Source of the DNA: Candidatus Mailhella merdavium | GTDB taxonomy: Bacteria > Desulfobacterota > Desulfovibrionia > Desulfovibrionales > Desulfovibrionaceae | NCBI GenBank assembly: GCA_019119045.1 | Contig: DWXS01000048.1 | Location: 1-53,978 of the forward strand | Length of the DNA stretch: 53,978 nucleotides | Reading direction: 5' to 3' | Shown: positions 1-8,595 of the stretch, in pieces | How positions within the stretch are numbered: the first letter of the stretch is position 1 | How the letters are laid out: the number at the start of each line of letters is the position of its first letter | Position numbers and translations under genes: made by a program | Notes under the pieces: model-generated | Seen by the model: only the letters and a program-made list of their open reading frames with translations | The model's database searches: none | Told to the model about the DNA's origin: nothing

Positions 1-103
1 CGTGAAAGCGGGAGAGGAATGTTGTTTTCCTTTAAAGCCCTGCGGCTCTTGTGCGGGAAAGGAAAAGGAGCCTGCATTTCGTCGTGTCCGACCTCTGATG
101 CTC

Positions 104-112
104 TGATATAAT
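104..112 (+). promoter_or_regulatory. Extended -10 promoter element upstream of cbpA
   Basis: TG-A-TATAAT is a perfect extended -10 (TGnTATAAT) about 120 nt before the cbpA start. No good -35 hexamer is seen 16-18 nt upstream, which is common for extended -10 promoters. It would give a long 5' leader. Inferred from consensus only. Confidence 0.4.
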
Positions 113-159
113 TTGCTGTTTATTCAGCATCCTTCTGTAAGAACAGGTCATTAAAAGGA

Positions 160-187
160 TTGACAGCGCGGAGGGAGATCTTATTTT
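160..187 (+). promoter_or_regulatory. Putative second sigma-70-type promoter of the cbpA-cbpM-clpB operon
   Basis: TTGACA at 160-165 is followed after 16 nt by TATTTT at 182-187. The leader then carries a small inverted repeat (GAAGGA 198-203 / TCCTTC 209-214) and the ribosome binding site GGAGAG (221-226). No CIRCE operator (TTAGCACTC-N9-GAGTGCTAA) was found, so HrcA control is not supported by the sequence. Confidence 0.4.
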
Positions 188-231
188 TGCTTTTTGTGAA
201 GGATACTTTCCTTCAACACAGGAGAGTGAGC

Positions 232-1176
232 ATGGCTGTAGCATATAAAGACTACTACAAGCTTCTCGGTGTGGAACGGGGAGCGAGCAAGGATGAAATT
301 TCCAAGGCCTACAAGAAGCTCGCACGCAAATATCACCCCGACCTCAATCCCGGTGACTCGAGCGCGGAAGAGCGCTTTAAGGATATTAATGAGGCGTATG
401 AAGTCCTGAAGGACGATGAAAAGCGCCGTCTGTACGATCAGCTCGGTCCCAACTGGAAGGACGGTCAACAGTTCCAGGGCGGCCCCGGTTTTGAAAACTT
501 CCACTTTGACTTCGGTTCCGGCGGAAACGGTGCAAGTTTCAGCGGAGGCGATTTCAGCGACTTCTTTGAAACGCTGTTCGGCGGAGCCAGAAGAGGCGGA
601 AATTTCGGGGCGGATCCTTTCGGAAGCTTTTCCTCCGGATCCGGACGTTCCCGCAGGGGACGCGATGTCGAGGCGGAACTGGCCATTACGCTGGAAGAAG
701 CCCGGCGCGGCGGAGAAAAGACCTTCACCCTGAGCGGCGGGTCGGATTCTCCCCGCACTCTGAAGGTGAACATTCCGGCCGGAATCCACGACGGGGCGAA
801 GTTGCGTCTTGCCGGACAGGGGCGTCCCGGTACGCCGGCGGGCGATCTTTTCCTGACGATCCGTTATGCGCCGCATCCCGTCTTTCAGGTGGACGGCAAG
901 GATATCACCTGTGACGTTTCCGTAACGCCGTGGGATGCCGTACTCGGTGCAAAGGTGCGCGTTCCCACGCTGGAAGGTCAGGTGGAACTCAATATCCCTG
1001 CCGGGAGCAGCAGCGGACGCAAGCTGCGTCTTAAAGGCAAGGGGCTCGGCCCGGAAAATGCCCGGGGCGACGAATTTGTACGGGTGGCCATCCGCGTGCC
1101 GGATCCTGCAAAATTGACCGCGCATCAGAAGGCTTTGTGGGAAACTCTGGCGCAGGCAATGAAGGAAAACGCATAG
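232..1176 (+). CDS. cbpA: CbpA-type DnaJ co-chaperone
   Basis: A 314-aa J-domain co-chaperone of DnaK. The J domain covers residues 6-70 with the HPD motif at 35-37 (Y-H-P-D-L), then a Gly/Phe-rich linker (about 75-145) and the two beta-barrel C-terminal domains. The four CxxCxGxG zinc repeats of true DnaJ are absent, which marks the CbpA / class II type. The start at 232 follows GGAGAG at a 5-nt distance; an upstream in-frame ATG at 160 lies inside the promoter region and is rejected. It stimulates DnaK ATPase and hands aggregates to ClpB, encoded two genes downstream. The next gene, 10 nt away, encodes its probable inhibitor/modulator CbpM. Confidence 0.93.
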   Translation: MAVAYKDYYKLLGVERGASKDEISKAYKKLARKYHPDLNPGDSSAEERFKDINEAYEVLKDDEKRRLYDQLGPNWKDGQQFQGGPGFENFHFDFGSGGNGASFSGGDFSDFFETLFGGARRGGNFGADPFGSFSSGSGRSRRGRDVEAELAITLEEARRGGEKTFTLSGGSDSPRTLKVNIPAGIHDGAKLRLAGQGRPGTPAGDLFLTIRYAPHPVFQVDGKDITCDVSVTPWDAVLGAKVRVPTLEGQVELNIPAGSSSGRKLRLKGKGLGPENARGDEFVRVAIRVPDPAKLTAHQKALWETLAQAMKENA

Positions 1177-1186
1177 GAGGCACGCC

Positions 1187-1495
1187 ATGTCCATCAAGAA
1201 AGTGGATATTTCATTTCCTGCGGCGTCCTCGCTGCTGGCCTGGTCGGAATTTGTTGAGCAGACGGGCACGCCGGAGGACAGGCTGCATGAACTTATCGAA
1301 CTCGGCTGGCTGCAGGCCGCCCGGAAAACAGAACAGTCTCTCATGTTCCGTCAGATAGACGTATACAGAACCCGCAAGGTGGACAGACTGTGCAACGATT
1401 TCGAGCTGCCCTGTCTTGCGGGGGCCATGATTGTCGATCTGCTGGAGCGCATCGAGGATCTGGAAACCCGTCTGCGCGAGCTTGAACGGGAATAG
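1187..1495 (+). CDS. cbpM: Chaperone modulator CbpM (MerR-like helix-turn-helix protein)
   Basis: A 102-aa protein with a short MerR-like fold and a C-terminal helical region (DLLERIEDLETRLRELE). In enterobacteria CbpM binds the J domain of CbpA and blocks its action; the position directly behind cbpA supports the same role here. A clean GGAGG lies 6 nt before the ATG. The identification depends on size, C-terminal coiled coil and gene order more than on strong motifs. A MerR-family regulator such as HspR is the alternative, but the protein lacks a convincing DNA-recognition helix typical of HspR. Confidence 0.75.
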   Translation: MSIKKVDISFPAASSLLAWSEFVEQTGTPEDRLHELIELGWLQAARKTEQSLMFRQIDVYRTRKVDRLCNDFELPCLAGAMIVDLLERIEDLETRLRELERE

Positions 1496-1621
1496 AAAAA
1501 TCCTCCCGCCCGATTTCCCCGCTGGGGAGGAGAGTACAGGCCGGAAGGTCGCAATCCGTGAGGAAAACGCTTTCGACAGATTGGGCGGGAACGGGGGATG
1601 TTCCCCCGGAAGGAGGAGAAT

Positions 1622-4276
1622 ATGGATATAAACAAATTTACCATCAAAGCTCAGGAAGCTCTGAGCGAGGCGCAGAACCTTGCCGCTGCCCGGGATCATC
1701 AGGAAGTTGATGTCGAGCATATGGCGCTGGCGCTTCTGCGTCAGGAAGACGGCCTTGTGCCGCGCATCGTGGAGCGCATGGGGCTTGTGCCCGGAGCCAT
1801 TGCCAACTCGCTGGAACAGGCTCTGGCAAAGCGTCCCGGCGTACGCGGGCCGGGCATGGAAGGTCAGGGCATCCGCATTTCGCAGCGTCTGGCCAAGAGC
1901 CTTGCGCTGGCGGAAGAACTGGCCAAGCGTCTGCGCGACGAATATGTGAGCGTGGAGCATATCTTTGCCGAACTGATAGGACCCACGCTGTCCGGAGCCT
2001 TCGGGGACATATGCCGGGAATACGGCATGGATCAGGAAAAATTCCTGAAAGCCACCATGGATGTGCGCGGGCCGCACCGGGTAACGTCCGCAAGTCCGGA
2101 AGATTCCTTTGAGGCCTTGAAGAAATACGGTCGCGATCTGGTTGAGGCTGCGGGCAAGGGCAAGCTCGATCCCGTCATCGGCCGGGATCAGGAAATCCGG
2201 CGCACCATCCGCATTCTTTCGCGCCGCACCAAGAACAACCCCGTTCTCATCGGTGAGGCCGGGGTCGGCAAGACGGCCATTGTGGAAGGGCTGGCGCATC
2301 GTATCGTCAAGGGAGACGTGCCGGAAGGTCTGAAGAACAAGAAGCTCATTGCGCTGGATATGGGCGCGCTCATTGCTGGCGCCAAGTACCGCGGCGAATT
2401 TGAAGAGCGTCTGAAGGCCGTGCTGACCGAAGTGGAAAAGGCCGAGGGACAGATCATTCTGTTCATCGACGAACTGCATACCATCGTGGGCGCGGGCAAG
2501 ACCGACGGCGCCATGGATGCCTCCAACCTGCTCAAGCCCATGCTGGCACGCGGGGAACTGCACTGCATCGGCGCCACCACGGTGGACGAATACCGCAAGT
2601 ATATCGAAAAAGACCCCGCGCTGGAACGCCGTTTCCAGCCTGTGCTGGTGGACGAACCCACGACGGAAGACGCCATCTCCATTCTGCGCGGCCTGAAGGA
2701 ACGCTTTGAAGTGCATCACGGCGTGCGCATCAGCGATTCCGCCATTGTGGAAGCGGTGGTCCTGTCCCAGCGTTATATTCCGGATCGGCAGCTCCCGGAC
2801 AAGGCGATCGACATCATCGACGAAGCCGCGGCCATGATCCGTACGGAAATAGATTCCCTGCCTGCGGAACTCGACGAGGCCAACCGCAAGGTCATGCAGC
2901 TCGAAATCGAACGCGAGGCCCTGCGCAGGGAAACGGACGACGCTTCCCGCGAACGTCTGCAAAAGCTGGAAAACGAACTGGCCGACCTGCGTACCACGCA
3001 GGAAAGTCTGCGCGCCCAGTGGGAAAAGGAAAAAGGCTCCATTGACGCCGTGCGTCAGGTCAAGGAAAAGATTGAGCAGACCCGCCACCAGATTGAGGAG
3101 GCCGAACGCAATTACGACCTGAACCGCGCTGCGGAACTGAAGTATTCCACCCTTTTCGAGCTGGAAAAACAGCTCAAGGAACTGGAATCCAAGCCGGACG
3201 GTTCGGAAAGTTCTCTGCTCAAGCAGGAAGTGCGTCCCGACGATGTGGCGGATATCGTTGCCAGATGGACGGGCATACCGGTGACGCGGCTGCTGGAGTC
3301 GGAGCGGGAAAAGCTGCTCTCCCTCCCCCAGAAGCTGCATGAACGTGTCGTCGGGCAGGATGAGGCCGTTGCGGCCGTGGCCGACGCGGTTCTGCGCGCC
3401 CGGGCCGGTCTCTCCGATCCTTCGCGTCCTCTGGGGTCCTTCATCTTCCTCGGCCCCACGGGCGTGGGCAAGACGGAACTGTGCAAGGCCCTGGCGGAAG
3501 CCCTGTTCGATACCGAGGACAACATGGTCCGTCTCGACATGAGCGAATACATGGAAAAGCACTCGGTATCCCGCCTCATCGGCGCGCCTCCAGGATATGT
3601 GGGCTACGATGAAGGCGGCCAGCTTACGGAAGCCGTGCGCCGTCGTCCCTACTGCGTGGTGCTGCTGGACGAAGTGGAAAAGGCCCATCCCGACGTGTTC
3701 AATACCCTGCTCCAGCTGCTGGATGACGGACGTCTGACCGACAGCCAGGGCAGAACGGTCGATTTCCGCAATACCATCATCATCATGACATCCAACATCG
3801 GATCGCCCATGATTCTTGAAGGTATAGACGAAAACGGACACTTCCTGGAAGGCGTGCGCGACAAGGTCATGGCCGAACTGCGCCGCTTCTTCCGGCCGGA
3901 ATTCCTGAACCGTGTGGATGAAACCGTCCTCTTCAAGCCGTTGCAGTCCAACCAGATTGCCAAAATCGTCGATATCCAGCTCGGTGCGCTGAGAAAGCGT
4001 CTTGCCGAACGCAAGATCGAACTGGAACTCACCGATCAGGCCAGAACCTATATCGCCGACGCAGCCTACGATCCTGCCTTCGGCGCACGTCCGCTGAAGC
4101 GTTACCTCCAGCATGAACTGGAAACGCCTCTGGCCCGCGACATCATCGGCGGCCGGATCCATGACGGCTGGAAAATCCGCGTGGACATGAGCCTTGTGGA
4201 CAACGAGGAAACGGACGCTCCCCTGCGCTTCGGCCATATTCTGGACGACGGTCAGGTGGAATGGCTGAACGGATAA
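1622..4276 (+). CDS. clpB: ATP-dependent disaggregase ClpB
   Basis: An 884-aa AAA+ disaggregase of normal family length. The Clp-N double repeat covers about residues 1-145; NBD1 has Walker A GEAGVGKT (211-218) and Walker B LFIDELH; a long charged coiled-coil M domain follows (about 400-525); NBD2 has Walker A GPTGVGKT (611-618), Walker B VVLLDE and the sensor-2 region GARPLKR. As a hexamer it threads aggregated proteins handed over by DnaK and the co-chaperone encoded by cbpA. The start at 1622 has GGAGGAG at 1611-1618; an in-frame ATG at 1598 lacks such a site. It lies 126 nt after cbpM; that gap has a small hairpin (TCCTCCC 1501-1507 / GGGGAGGA 1524-1531). Transcription ends at the terminator at 4315-4358. 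Confidence 0.98.
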   Translation: MDINKFTIKAQEALSEAQNLAAARDHQEVDVEHMALALLRQEDGLVPRIVERMGLVPGAIANSLEQALAKRPGVRGPGMEGQGIRISQRLAKSLALAEELAKRLRDEYVSVEHIFAELIGPTLSGAFGDICREYGMDQEKFLKATMDVRGPHRVTSASPEDSFEALKKYGRDLVEAAGKGKLDPVIGRDQEIRRTIRILSRRTKNNPVLIGEAGVGKTAIVEGLAHRIVKGDVPEGLKNKKLIALDMGALIAGAKYRGEFEERLKAVLTEVEKAEGQIILFIDELHTIVGAGKTDGAMDASNLLKPMLARGELHCIGATTVDEYRKYIEKDPALERRFQPVLVDEPTTEDAISILRGLKERFEVHHGVRISDSAIVEAVVLSQRYIPDRQLPDKAIDIIDEAAAMIRTEIDSLPAELDEANRKVMQLEIEREALRRETDDASRERLQKLENELADLRTTQESLRAQWEKEKGSIDAVRQVKEKIEQTRHQIEEAERNYDLNRAAELKYSTLFELEKQLKELESKPDGSESSLLKQEVRPDDVADIVARWTGIPVTRLLESEREKLLSLPQKLHERVVGQDEAVAAVADAVLRARAGLSDPSRPLGSFIFLGPTGVGKTELCKALAEALFDTEDNMVRLDMSEYMEKHSVSRLIGAPPGYVGYDEGGQLTEAVRRRPYCVVLLDEVEKAHPDVFNTLLQLLDDGRLTDSQGRTVDFRNTIIIMTSNIGSPMILEGIDENGHFLEGVRDKVMAELRRFFRPEFLNRVDETVLFKPLQSNQIAKIVDIQLGALRKRLAERKIELELTDQARTYIADAAYDPAFGARPLKRYLQHELETPLARDIIGGRIHDGWKIRVDMSLVDNEETDAPLRFGHILDDGQVEWLNG

Positions 4277-4314
4277 AACAAAAACTCCCTCTCTGAAAGA
4301 ATGGGAGGCAGGAT

Positions 4315-4358
4315 AAAAAAACAGGGTCTGAGCCGGACGGCTCAGACCCTGTTTTTTT
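4315..4358. terminator. Bidirectional Rho-independent terminator between clpB and the cyclophilin gene
   Basis: A 14-bp perfect stem (4321-4334 with 4339-4352, loop GGAC) is flanked by an A run on the left and seven T on the right, so it works in both directions. It closes clpB on the plus strand and the convergent peptidyl-prolyl isomerase gene on the minus strand. Confidence 0.95.
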
Positions 4359-4372
4359 ATATGAATGCGGGC

Positions 4373-4972
4373 TTATTCCAGCACTTCTGCCTTGGTGATG
4401 ATCACGGGTTCCAGCGGAACGTCGCCGAAGGGGCCGAAGTTGCCGGTGTTCACCTTGGCAATGGCGTCGACGACGTCGCTGCCGTCGATCACTTTGCCGA
4501 ACACGGCATAGCCCCAGCCGGAAGGCGTGGGGGCGGAGAAGTTCAGGAAATCATTATCCTTCACGTTGATGAAGAACTGTGCGCTGGCGGAATGAGGATC
4601 GGGGGTGCGGGCCATGGCGATGGTGTACACATCGTTCTTGAGGCCGTTGTCCGCTTCATTCTTGATGGGGGCGCGGGTGGGTTTCTGCTTCATGTCGGGG
4701 GTGAAGCCTCCGCCCTGAATCATGAATCCGTCGATGACGCGGTGGAAAATGACTCCGTCATAGAACCCGTCCTTCACATACTGGACAAAATTTTCCACCG
4801 TGGCGGGGGCTTTTTCCCCATCCAGTTCCAGCGTGATATCTCCCATGGACGTCTGCAGTTTCACCTTCACGATTTTTCCTCCGTTTGTTGCGGCCGATGA
4901 GGGGGCTGCCGGCAGGGCTGCACAGCCTATTCCCAGCACCAGAGCCAGACACATGACAAGCAGTTTACGCAT
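4373..4972 (-). CDS. Exported cyclophilin-type peptidyl-prolyl cis-trans isomerase
   Basis: A 199-aa cyclophilin. An N-terminal signal peptide (residues 1 to about 28, basic MRK then a long hydrophobic run ending in an AxA-like SSAA) points to the periplasm. The core has the family motifs [13 protein letters not shown] (catalytic Arg78, Gln86), the MAR motif and FFINVKDN. It catalyses proline isomerisation in exported proteins. The gene is convergent with clpB and shares its terminator. The start has only a weak GAGAGTG upstream. A 7-bp GC hairpin (4996-5002 / 5010-5016) lies just upstream. Cys17 in GIGC is not in a good lipobox, so lipid anchoring is possible but less likely. Confidence 0.93.
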   Translation of the reverse strand: MRKLLVMCLALVLGIGCAALPAAPSSAATNGGKIVKVKLQTSMGDITLELDGEKAPATVENFVQYVKDGFYDGVIFHRVIDGFMIQGGGFTPDMKQKPTRAPIKNEADNGLKNDVYTIAMARTPDPHSASAQFFINVKDNDFLNFSAPTPSGWGYAVFGKVIDGSDVVDAIAKVNTGNFGPFGDVPLEPVIITKAEVLE

Positions 4973-5455
4973 GTTTCACTCTCTGTGATTGAGTTCCCGG
5001 GCTCATACTGCCCGGGCTTCAGACATAAGATATAACGGGACGCAAGGCAATGTCGTGAGAAAGAAAAAACGGCGTTTCAGCCCCTTGCCGTGCGGGAACG
5101 GTATGTCCTGAACCGGACGGGAATGGTTCCGGAGTGTTGCTCCCGGGAGCCTGTGCCGCCGTTTCAGAAGGACAGGGGCGCAGCGGCAGGTGCCGTCCGG
5201 ATACGGGGTGCGGCGAGGTGCGGTCTGCCGTGAGATATGTCGGGAAAGCAACGCGGTGCGGGCATGGAGGCGTCCGGTCGCAAAAGGTCTCTGCCGCACA
5301 AGGTCATGCGTCTGCGTCCGGGCAGGGAGCGCATGAAGGGAAGCGGCCCTTGTCCGATCCGGCGAAGAGGCAGGAACGGCGCGGCTTCCCGAGATCAGGA
5401 AATGCCGCGCCGTTCCCATTCCGGCCGGATGTCGGGCGTCAGGCTGTGTCCTGGT
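4973..5455. other. Intergenic region, 483 bp, no gene supported
   Basis: It lies between the 3' end of the SprA-related gene and the 5' end of the cyclophilin gene, both on the minus strand. It contains two hairpins (4996-5016 and 5373-5416). Long open frames on both strands here are GC-driven and show no domain, no ribosome binding site and no family resemblance. Confidence 0.6.
5373..5416 (-). terminator. Strong hairpin after the SprA-related gene (no U-tract)
   Basis: GGAACGGCGCGGC (5373-5385) pairs perfectly with 5404-5416, 13 bp, with an inner TTCC/GGAA pairing in the loop. It lies 40 nt downstream of the stop codon at 5456. There is no T-run, so it may be a Rho-assisted stop or a 3'-end stabiliser rather than a classical terminator. 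Confidence 0.45.
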
Positions 5456-6649
5456 TCAGATTTGCAGGGAAATGCCTGTCCCAAGCCCGTAAGGAACAAG
5501 CATGGAGGCAGGAGAAGAAGAGGCATAGGCCTGCGCCGCCCGGCGCAAATCAAGAAGCGAAGCGGCATATTCCTCGTTTTGTCTGGAAAGATAGTCGGAA
5601 GGCGTGGGGCTTGCTTCCGTGCCGGAAGACAGACCGTAGGAAGGTTCGGAAGCAAAGGCAAAAGAGTCAAGGGTGGAGTTCAGCGGCGTCAGAGACTGAA
5701 GGGGTGTCTGAGGCTCAAGAAAGGCATAGGCCGGACGGTCTGCCGGGTAGACACCCGCAAGGCCGGAGGCTGCGGAGCCGTCGCGCAGGGGATCGACGGC
5801 AAACTGGGCGTACGGGGTATCCCCGCTGCCCTGCCAGATTGCGCTGGCCCGAGCCAGATTTCCGTTCAGCGCGATGGAGAAGGCTGCGTCGACCGTGGCC
5901 TGATCGGCGGCCTCCAGACCATAGGCCTGCGCGTCCTGCGCTGCAAAGGCAGTCTGCCGGGCGTTTCCGCCTCCGGCGGAGCCGTTTTCCTCCAGTACGG
6001 AAAGGAGAGAATCGCTCCGCGTCCAGGGCATATCGAGGCGTTCCGCAGCCCGATTCAGCGGCTGGGGCGGGCCGCTGATGCTTTCGGCCGGGCCGCCGAG
6101 TTCGGGAGGCCCGCTTACACCCTGAACAGGGCCGTCCAGACTGGAACGACTTTCTCCCTGTTCGCGTTCATTTTCCCGAAGCTGACTGCGCGCCTCGGCT
6201 TCAAGCTGTGCGGCGTCGGCGGCTGCGCTGTGATCCTGAGCGGAAGGTGCGGAAGGCGCGGAGGCTGCGGCTCTGATCTTTCTGGCCCGTTCAAGGCTTT
6301 CTTCCGGCGTATTGCCGGGAGAGGCGTCAATGCGGACTTCGCCGCCTATTGCGTAGCGTCTGCCATCCGGCCCGATCTGATAAGTATAGCTGATGGAGCC
6401 GCGGGCAAGCTCGCCCGCCGCCATTTTGTGGGCGCGTTCGTGGGCGCGGACTTCCTGATCCCGCTTTTGCAGTTCCCGGATCAGGCGTTTGTCTTCGTCG
6501 GAAACGTGCAATCCCGTTGAATCTGTTGACCTGGACAGGTCAAAGGACACGCCGGCCTTTCCTCTTCTGCCGCGGTAATCGCTGCTGCTGAAGGAGGAAT
6601 CAAGTCCGAGCGGTATGCCGCTGTAAACTCCGAGTCCGCTGATATCCAT
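5456..6649 (-). CDS. SprA-related (CJM1_0395-type) putative metalloprotease
   Basis: A 397-aa protein. The recognisable part is residues 50-115: a basic helix (VSDEDKRLIRELQKRDQEV), then HERAH at 70-74, which fits the HExxH zinc-protease signature, then AAGELARGSISYTYQ and GPDGRRYAIGGEVRID. These match the SprA-related / putative metalloprotease CJM1_0395 family as I know it. From residue 120 on the protein is low complexity, Ala/Ser/Pro/Gln-rich, without clear fold. No signal peptide or membrane segment is seen. AGGAGC precedes the ATG. The neighbours give no functional hint. The family has no well-established substrate; activity is inferred from the motif only. Confidence 0.8.
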   Translation of the reverse strand: MDISGLGVYSGIPLGLDSSFSSSDYRGRRGKAGVSFDLSRSTDSTGLHVSDEDKRLIRELQKRDQEVRAHERAHKMAAGELARGSISYTYQIGPDGRRYAIGGEVRIDASPGNTPEESLERARKIRAAASAPSAPSAQDHSAAADAAQLEAEARSQLRENEREQGESRSSLDGPVQGVSGPPELGGPAESISGPPQPLNRAAERLDMPWTRSDSLLSVLEENGSAGGGNARQTAFAAQDAQAYGLEAADQATVDAAFSIALNGNLARASAIWQGSGDTPYAQFAVDPLRDGSAASGLAGVYPADRPAYAFLEPQTPLQSLTPLNSTLDSFAFASEPSYGLSSGTEASPTPSDYLSRQNEEYAASLLDLRRAAQAYASSSPASMLVPYGLGTGISLQI

Positions 6650-6736
6650 AATGAAAGCTCCTGTACTTCTTATCGGTCAGGATTGTTTAAAGAATTAGAT
6701 CCTTTTCGCTGAAAAGAAAAGTCTGCGCTGTTCTGG

Positions 6737-6765
6737 TTGACATGTTGCGGCACGGCGTCAAAAAT
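6737..6765 (+). promoter_or_regulatory. Putative promoter of the HI0933-type flavoprotein gene
   Basis: TTGACA (6737-6742), a 17-nt spacer and AAAAAT (6760-6765, four of six consensus bases) stand 27 nt before the start. The divergent SprA-related gene begins 87 nt to the left, with no clear promoter of its own. Confidence 0.4.
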
Positions 6766-6791
6766 CGGCGGAGCGCAGGCAGGAAGAGAGG

Positions 6792-8045
6792 ATGAATCAT
6801 ATGCAGCATGTTGATCTCGTTGTTATGGGAGCAGGGCCGGGAGGGCTTTTCGCTTCTCGCGAGGCCGCACGCCGGGGCCTTGTCGTCGCGCTGGTCGAGG
6901 CGCAGGATCGGGCCGGGCGTAAATTGAGCATGGCCGGGGGCGGCATGGGGAATATCACAAACAGGACGCTTTCCCCGGAGCATTTTGTCGGCTCCCGCCC
7001 CTCGTTCTGTAAAAGTGTTCTGCATCGTTTCGGAACGGAATCCGCCCTTGCGCTGTTGAGCGAATTACGCATCCCATGGGAAGAGCGGGAATATGGACAG
7101 ATTTTCTGCCTTGAGCCGGCCTCCCTGTTTGCCCGTCGGCTGCTGGACTCTGCTTTGGCGGAAGGCGTCCTTTTTCTGTCCGGCTCCCCTCTGCGCGAAT
7201 GTGCGTACAAGGAGGGCGTGTTTCATGTACGTTGCGGAGAGCGTCAACTGAGCGCGTCCCGACTTCTGATCGCCGGAGGCAGTCCAGCCTGCCCTCAGGC
7301 GGGAGCCGGAGAGTCCGCAGCCCGTCTTGCCGCACGTCTGGGGCATACGATCATCCCCTTCCGCCCCGTTCTCGTGCCCTTCGTCATGCCGCCGGAGTGG
7401 CCCCTGCACGGGCTGGAAGGCATCAGTCTGACGGCAGAACTCCGGGTATGTACGGAGCATGGTTCAGCGTCCGATCCCTGCGGCGCACGCTCTCTTCTGT
7501 TCACACATCGCGGCCTCAGCGGGCCTGCTGCGCTGGTGGCCTCCTGCTTCTGGCAGGAGGGGAATGCCCTTGTCGTGGATTTTCTGCCGGGGGAAAATCT
7601 GATCGAGATCATGCACCGCCCGGAGCACGGCAGGCAGCTTGTCCGCGGACTGCTCGCCCGGCGCCTGCCCGCACGGCTTGCGGAACGCCTCGTTCCTCAG
7701 GATCTGGCGGATCGGAAGGTGGCGGAACTGGGGAAAAAGGATCGGGAGCGCATACGAAAATCCGTCCATGAACACGGGGTCATTCCCTCCGGAACGGAGG
7801 GGCTGCGCAAGGCGGAAGCCGCTGCCGGAGGCGTGGACGTGCGGGAGCTGGGATCGGGCATGGAAAGCCGTATCGTCCCCGGGCTTTTTTTCTGCGGGGA
7901 GGTCATGGATGTGACGGGCCTTCTCGGCGGGTACAACATACACTGGGCCCTGGCTTCCGCCTTTGCTGCGGTGAAGGCCATGACTGCCACGGCGGGGGGC
8001 AGGGGACGAAAGTGCCGCGCTTCCTCTGCTTCCGCTGCGGAATAA
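6792..8045 (+). CDS. HI0933/BaiN-family FAD-dependent oxidoreductase
   Basis: A 417-aa flavoprotein of the HI0933-like family (often annotated aminoacetone oxidase or BaiN-like). The FAD-binding Rossmann motif GAGPGG is at residues 13-18, followed by ALVEAQDRAGRK and the family block GGGMGNITN. The C-terminal family signature with ESRIVPGLFFCGE and TGLLGGYNIHWALASA closes the second FAD contact. The protein is cytosolic; its true substrate is unknown in most members. The ATG at 6792 sits close to AGGAAGAGAGG; an ATG at 6801 has better spacing and may be the real start (three residues shorter). It appears to be a single-gene unit, divergent from the SprA-related gene. Confidence 0.88.
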   Translation: MNHMQHVDLVVMGAGPGGLFASREAARRGLVVALVEAQDRAGRKLSMAGGGMGNITNRTLSPEHFVGSRPSFCKSVLHRFGTESALALLSELRIPWEEREYGQIFCLEPASLFARRLLDSALAEGVLFLSGSPLRECAYKEGVFHVRCGERQLSASRLLIAGGSPACPQAGAGESAARLAARLGHTIIPFRPVLVPFVMPPEWPLHGLEGISLTAELRVCTEHGSASDPCGARSLLFTHRGLSGPAALVASCFWQEGNALVVDFLPGENLIEIMHRPEHGRQLVRGLLARRLPARLAERLVPQDLADRKVAELGKKDRERIRKSVHEHGVIPSGTEGLRKAEAAAGGVDVRELGSGMESRIVPGLFFCGEVMDVTGLLGGYNIHWALASAFAAVKAMTATAGGRGRKCRASSASAAE

Positions 8046-8595
8046 AGGGTGCGGACGCTTCGCCTTCATATGCTGCGGTCTTTTTCAGACATGCTCATGC
8101 GTCCCCTCCGGCCGGAAACAAAGCCTCCGAACGAACATCCCGAACCCTCTGCCCGAGCCTTCGGTGAACCTTCCGCGGGGAAGGGGCCGGAGCGCAAGGT
8201 CGGAGCAGAAAGCGGATCAGCCGCAACACCGAATCGGCCGTAAGATCGGGGCAAAAGGGGGCGGATGGAAGGGCCGGAGCAGAAAGCGAGGGCGAAAAGC
8301 GGGGGAGCCTCCTCTTTTCCCTCTTTCGTATGTGGCGCAATCTCTTTTCAGACGGCTCTGCCCGGGCATTCGGGTTTTGAACTGTTCCCGGAAGTCAGGT
8401 GAAGCAGGACTGTGCCGCGAGGCCGGAGCAGCCATACTATACTTGCGGAGCAGCAACCCGACGGACGGCCATCAGGGCTGTGCCGTAGCCGCAGGGCGTA
8501 CGGGTGTGAGCGACAGAGCAGGCTCCGGAGCAGGCGCGAAGGCTGCTCCGGAACACAGAGTTCCGCTCGACGGATATGTTCAGGAGCAAAAGGCT
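8046..8595. other. Intergenic region, 550 bp, carrying repeat copy A
   Basis: It lies between two convergent genes. The left part (8046-8379) is GC-rich with no gene visible. The right part is copy A of the dispersed element described separately. Open frames crossing it on either strand lack start signals and differ in frame between copies of the element, so I do not call them genes. Confidence 0.55.
8380..8595 (-). repeat. Dispersed ~210-bp non-coding element, copy A
   Basis: It shares colinear words with copies B (44768-44973) and C (28240-28455): GTCAGGTGAAG at 8394, AGCCGCAGGGCG at 8487, GCAGGCTCCGG at 8518, CCGGAACACAG at 8548 and TCAGGAGCAAAAG at 8580 (plus-strand reading). The distance from the first word to the CCGGAAC word is 154 nt here, 149 in B and 153 in C. 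Copy A abuts the stop codon of the rubrerythrin-VIT1 gene, so if transcribed it would be its 3' UTR. Confidence 0.65.

Noticed and set aside
120-231. CIRCE or sigma-32 control of the chaperone operon
   Set aside because: No TTAGCACTC-N9-GAGTGCTAA dyad and no CCCCAT-type -10 found.
1211-4237. 1008-codon open frame antisense to cbpM and clpB
   Set aside because: Pure shadow of a GC-rich gene; clpB on the plus strand has all motifs, and the antisense protein shows no family resemblance.
5134-6520. Two overlapping plus-strand frames of 314 and 427 codons
   Set aside because: They oppose the SprA-related gene, are Arg/Gly/Pro-rich and lack ribosome sites.
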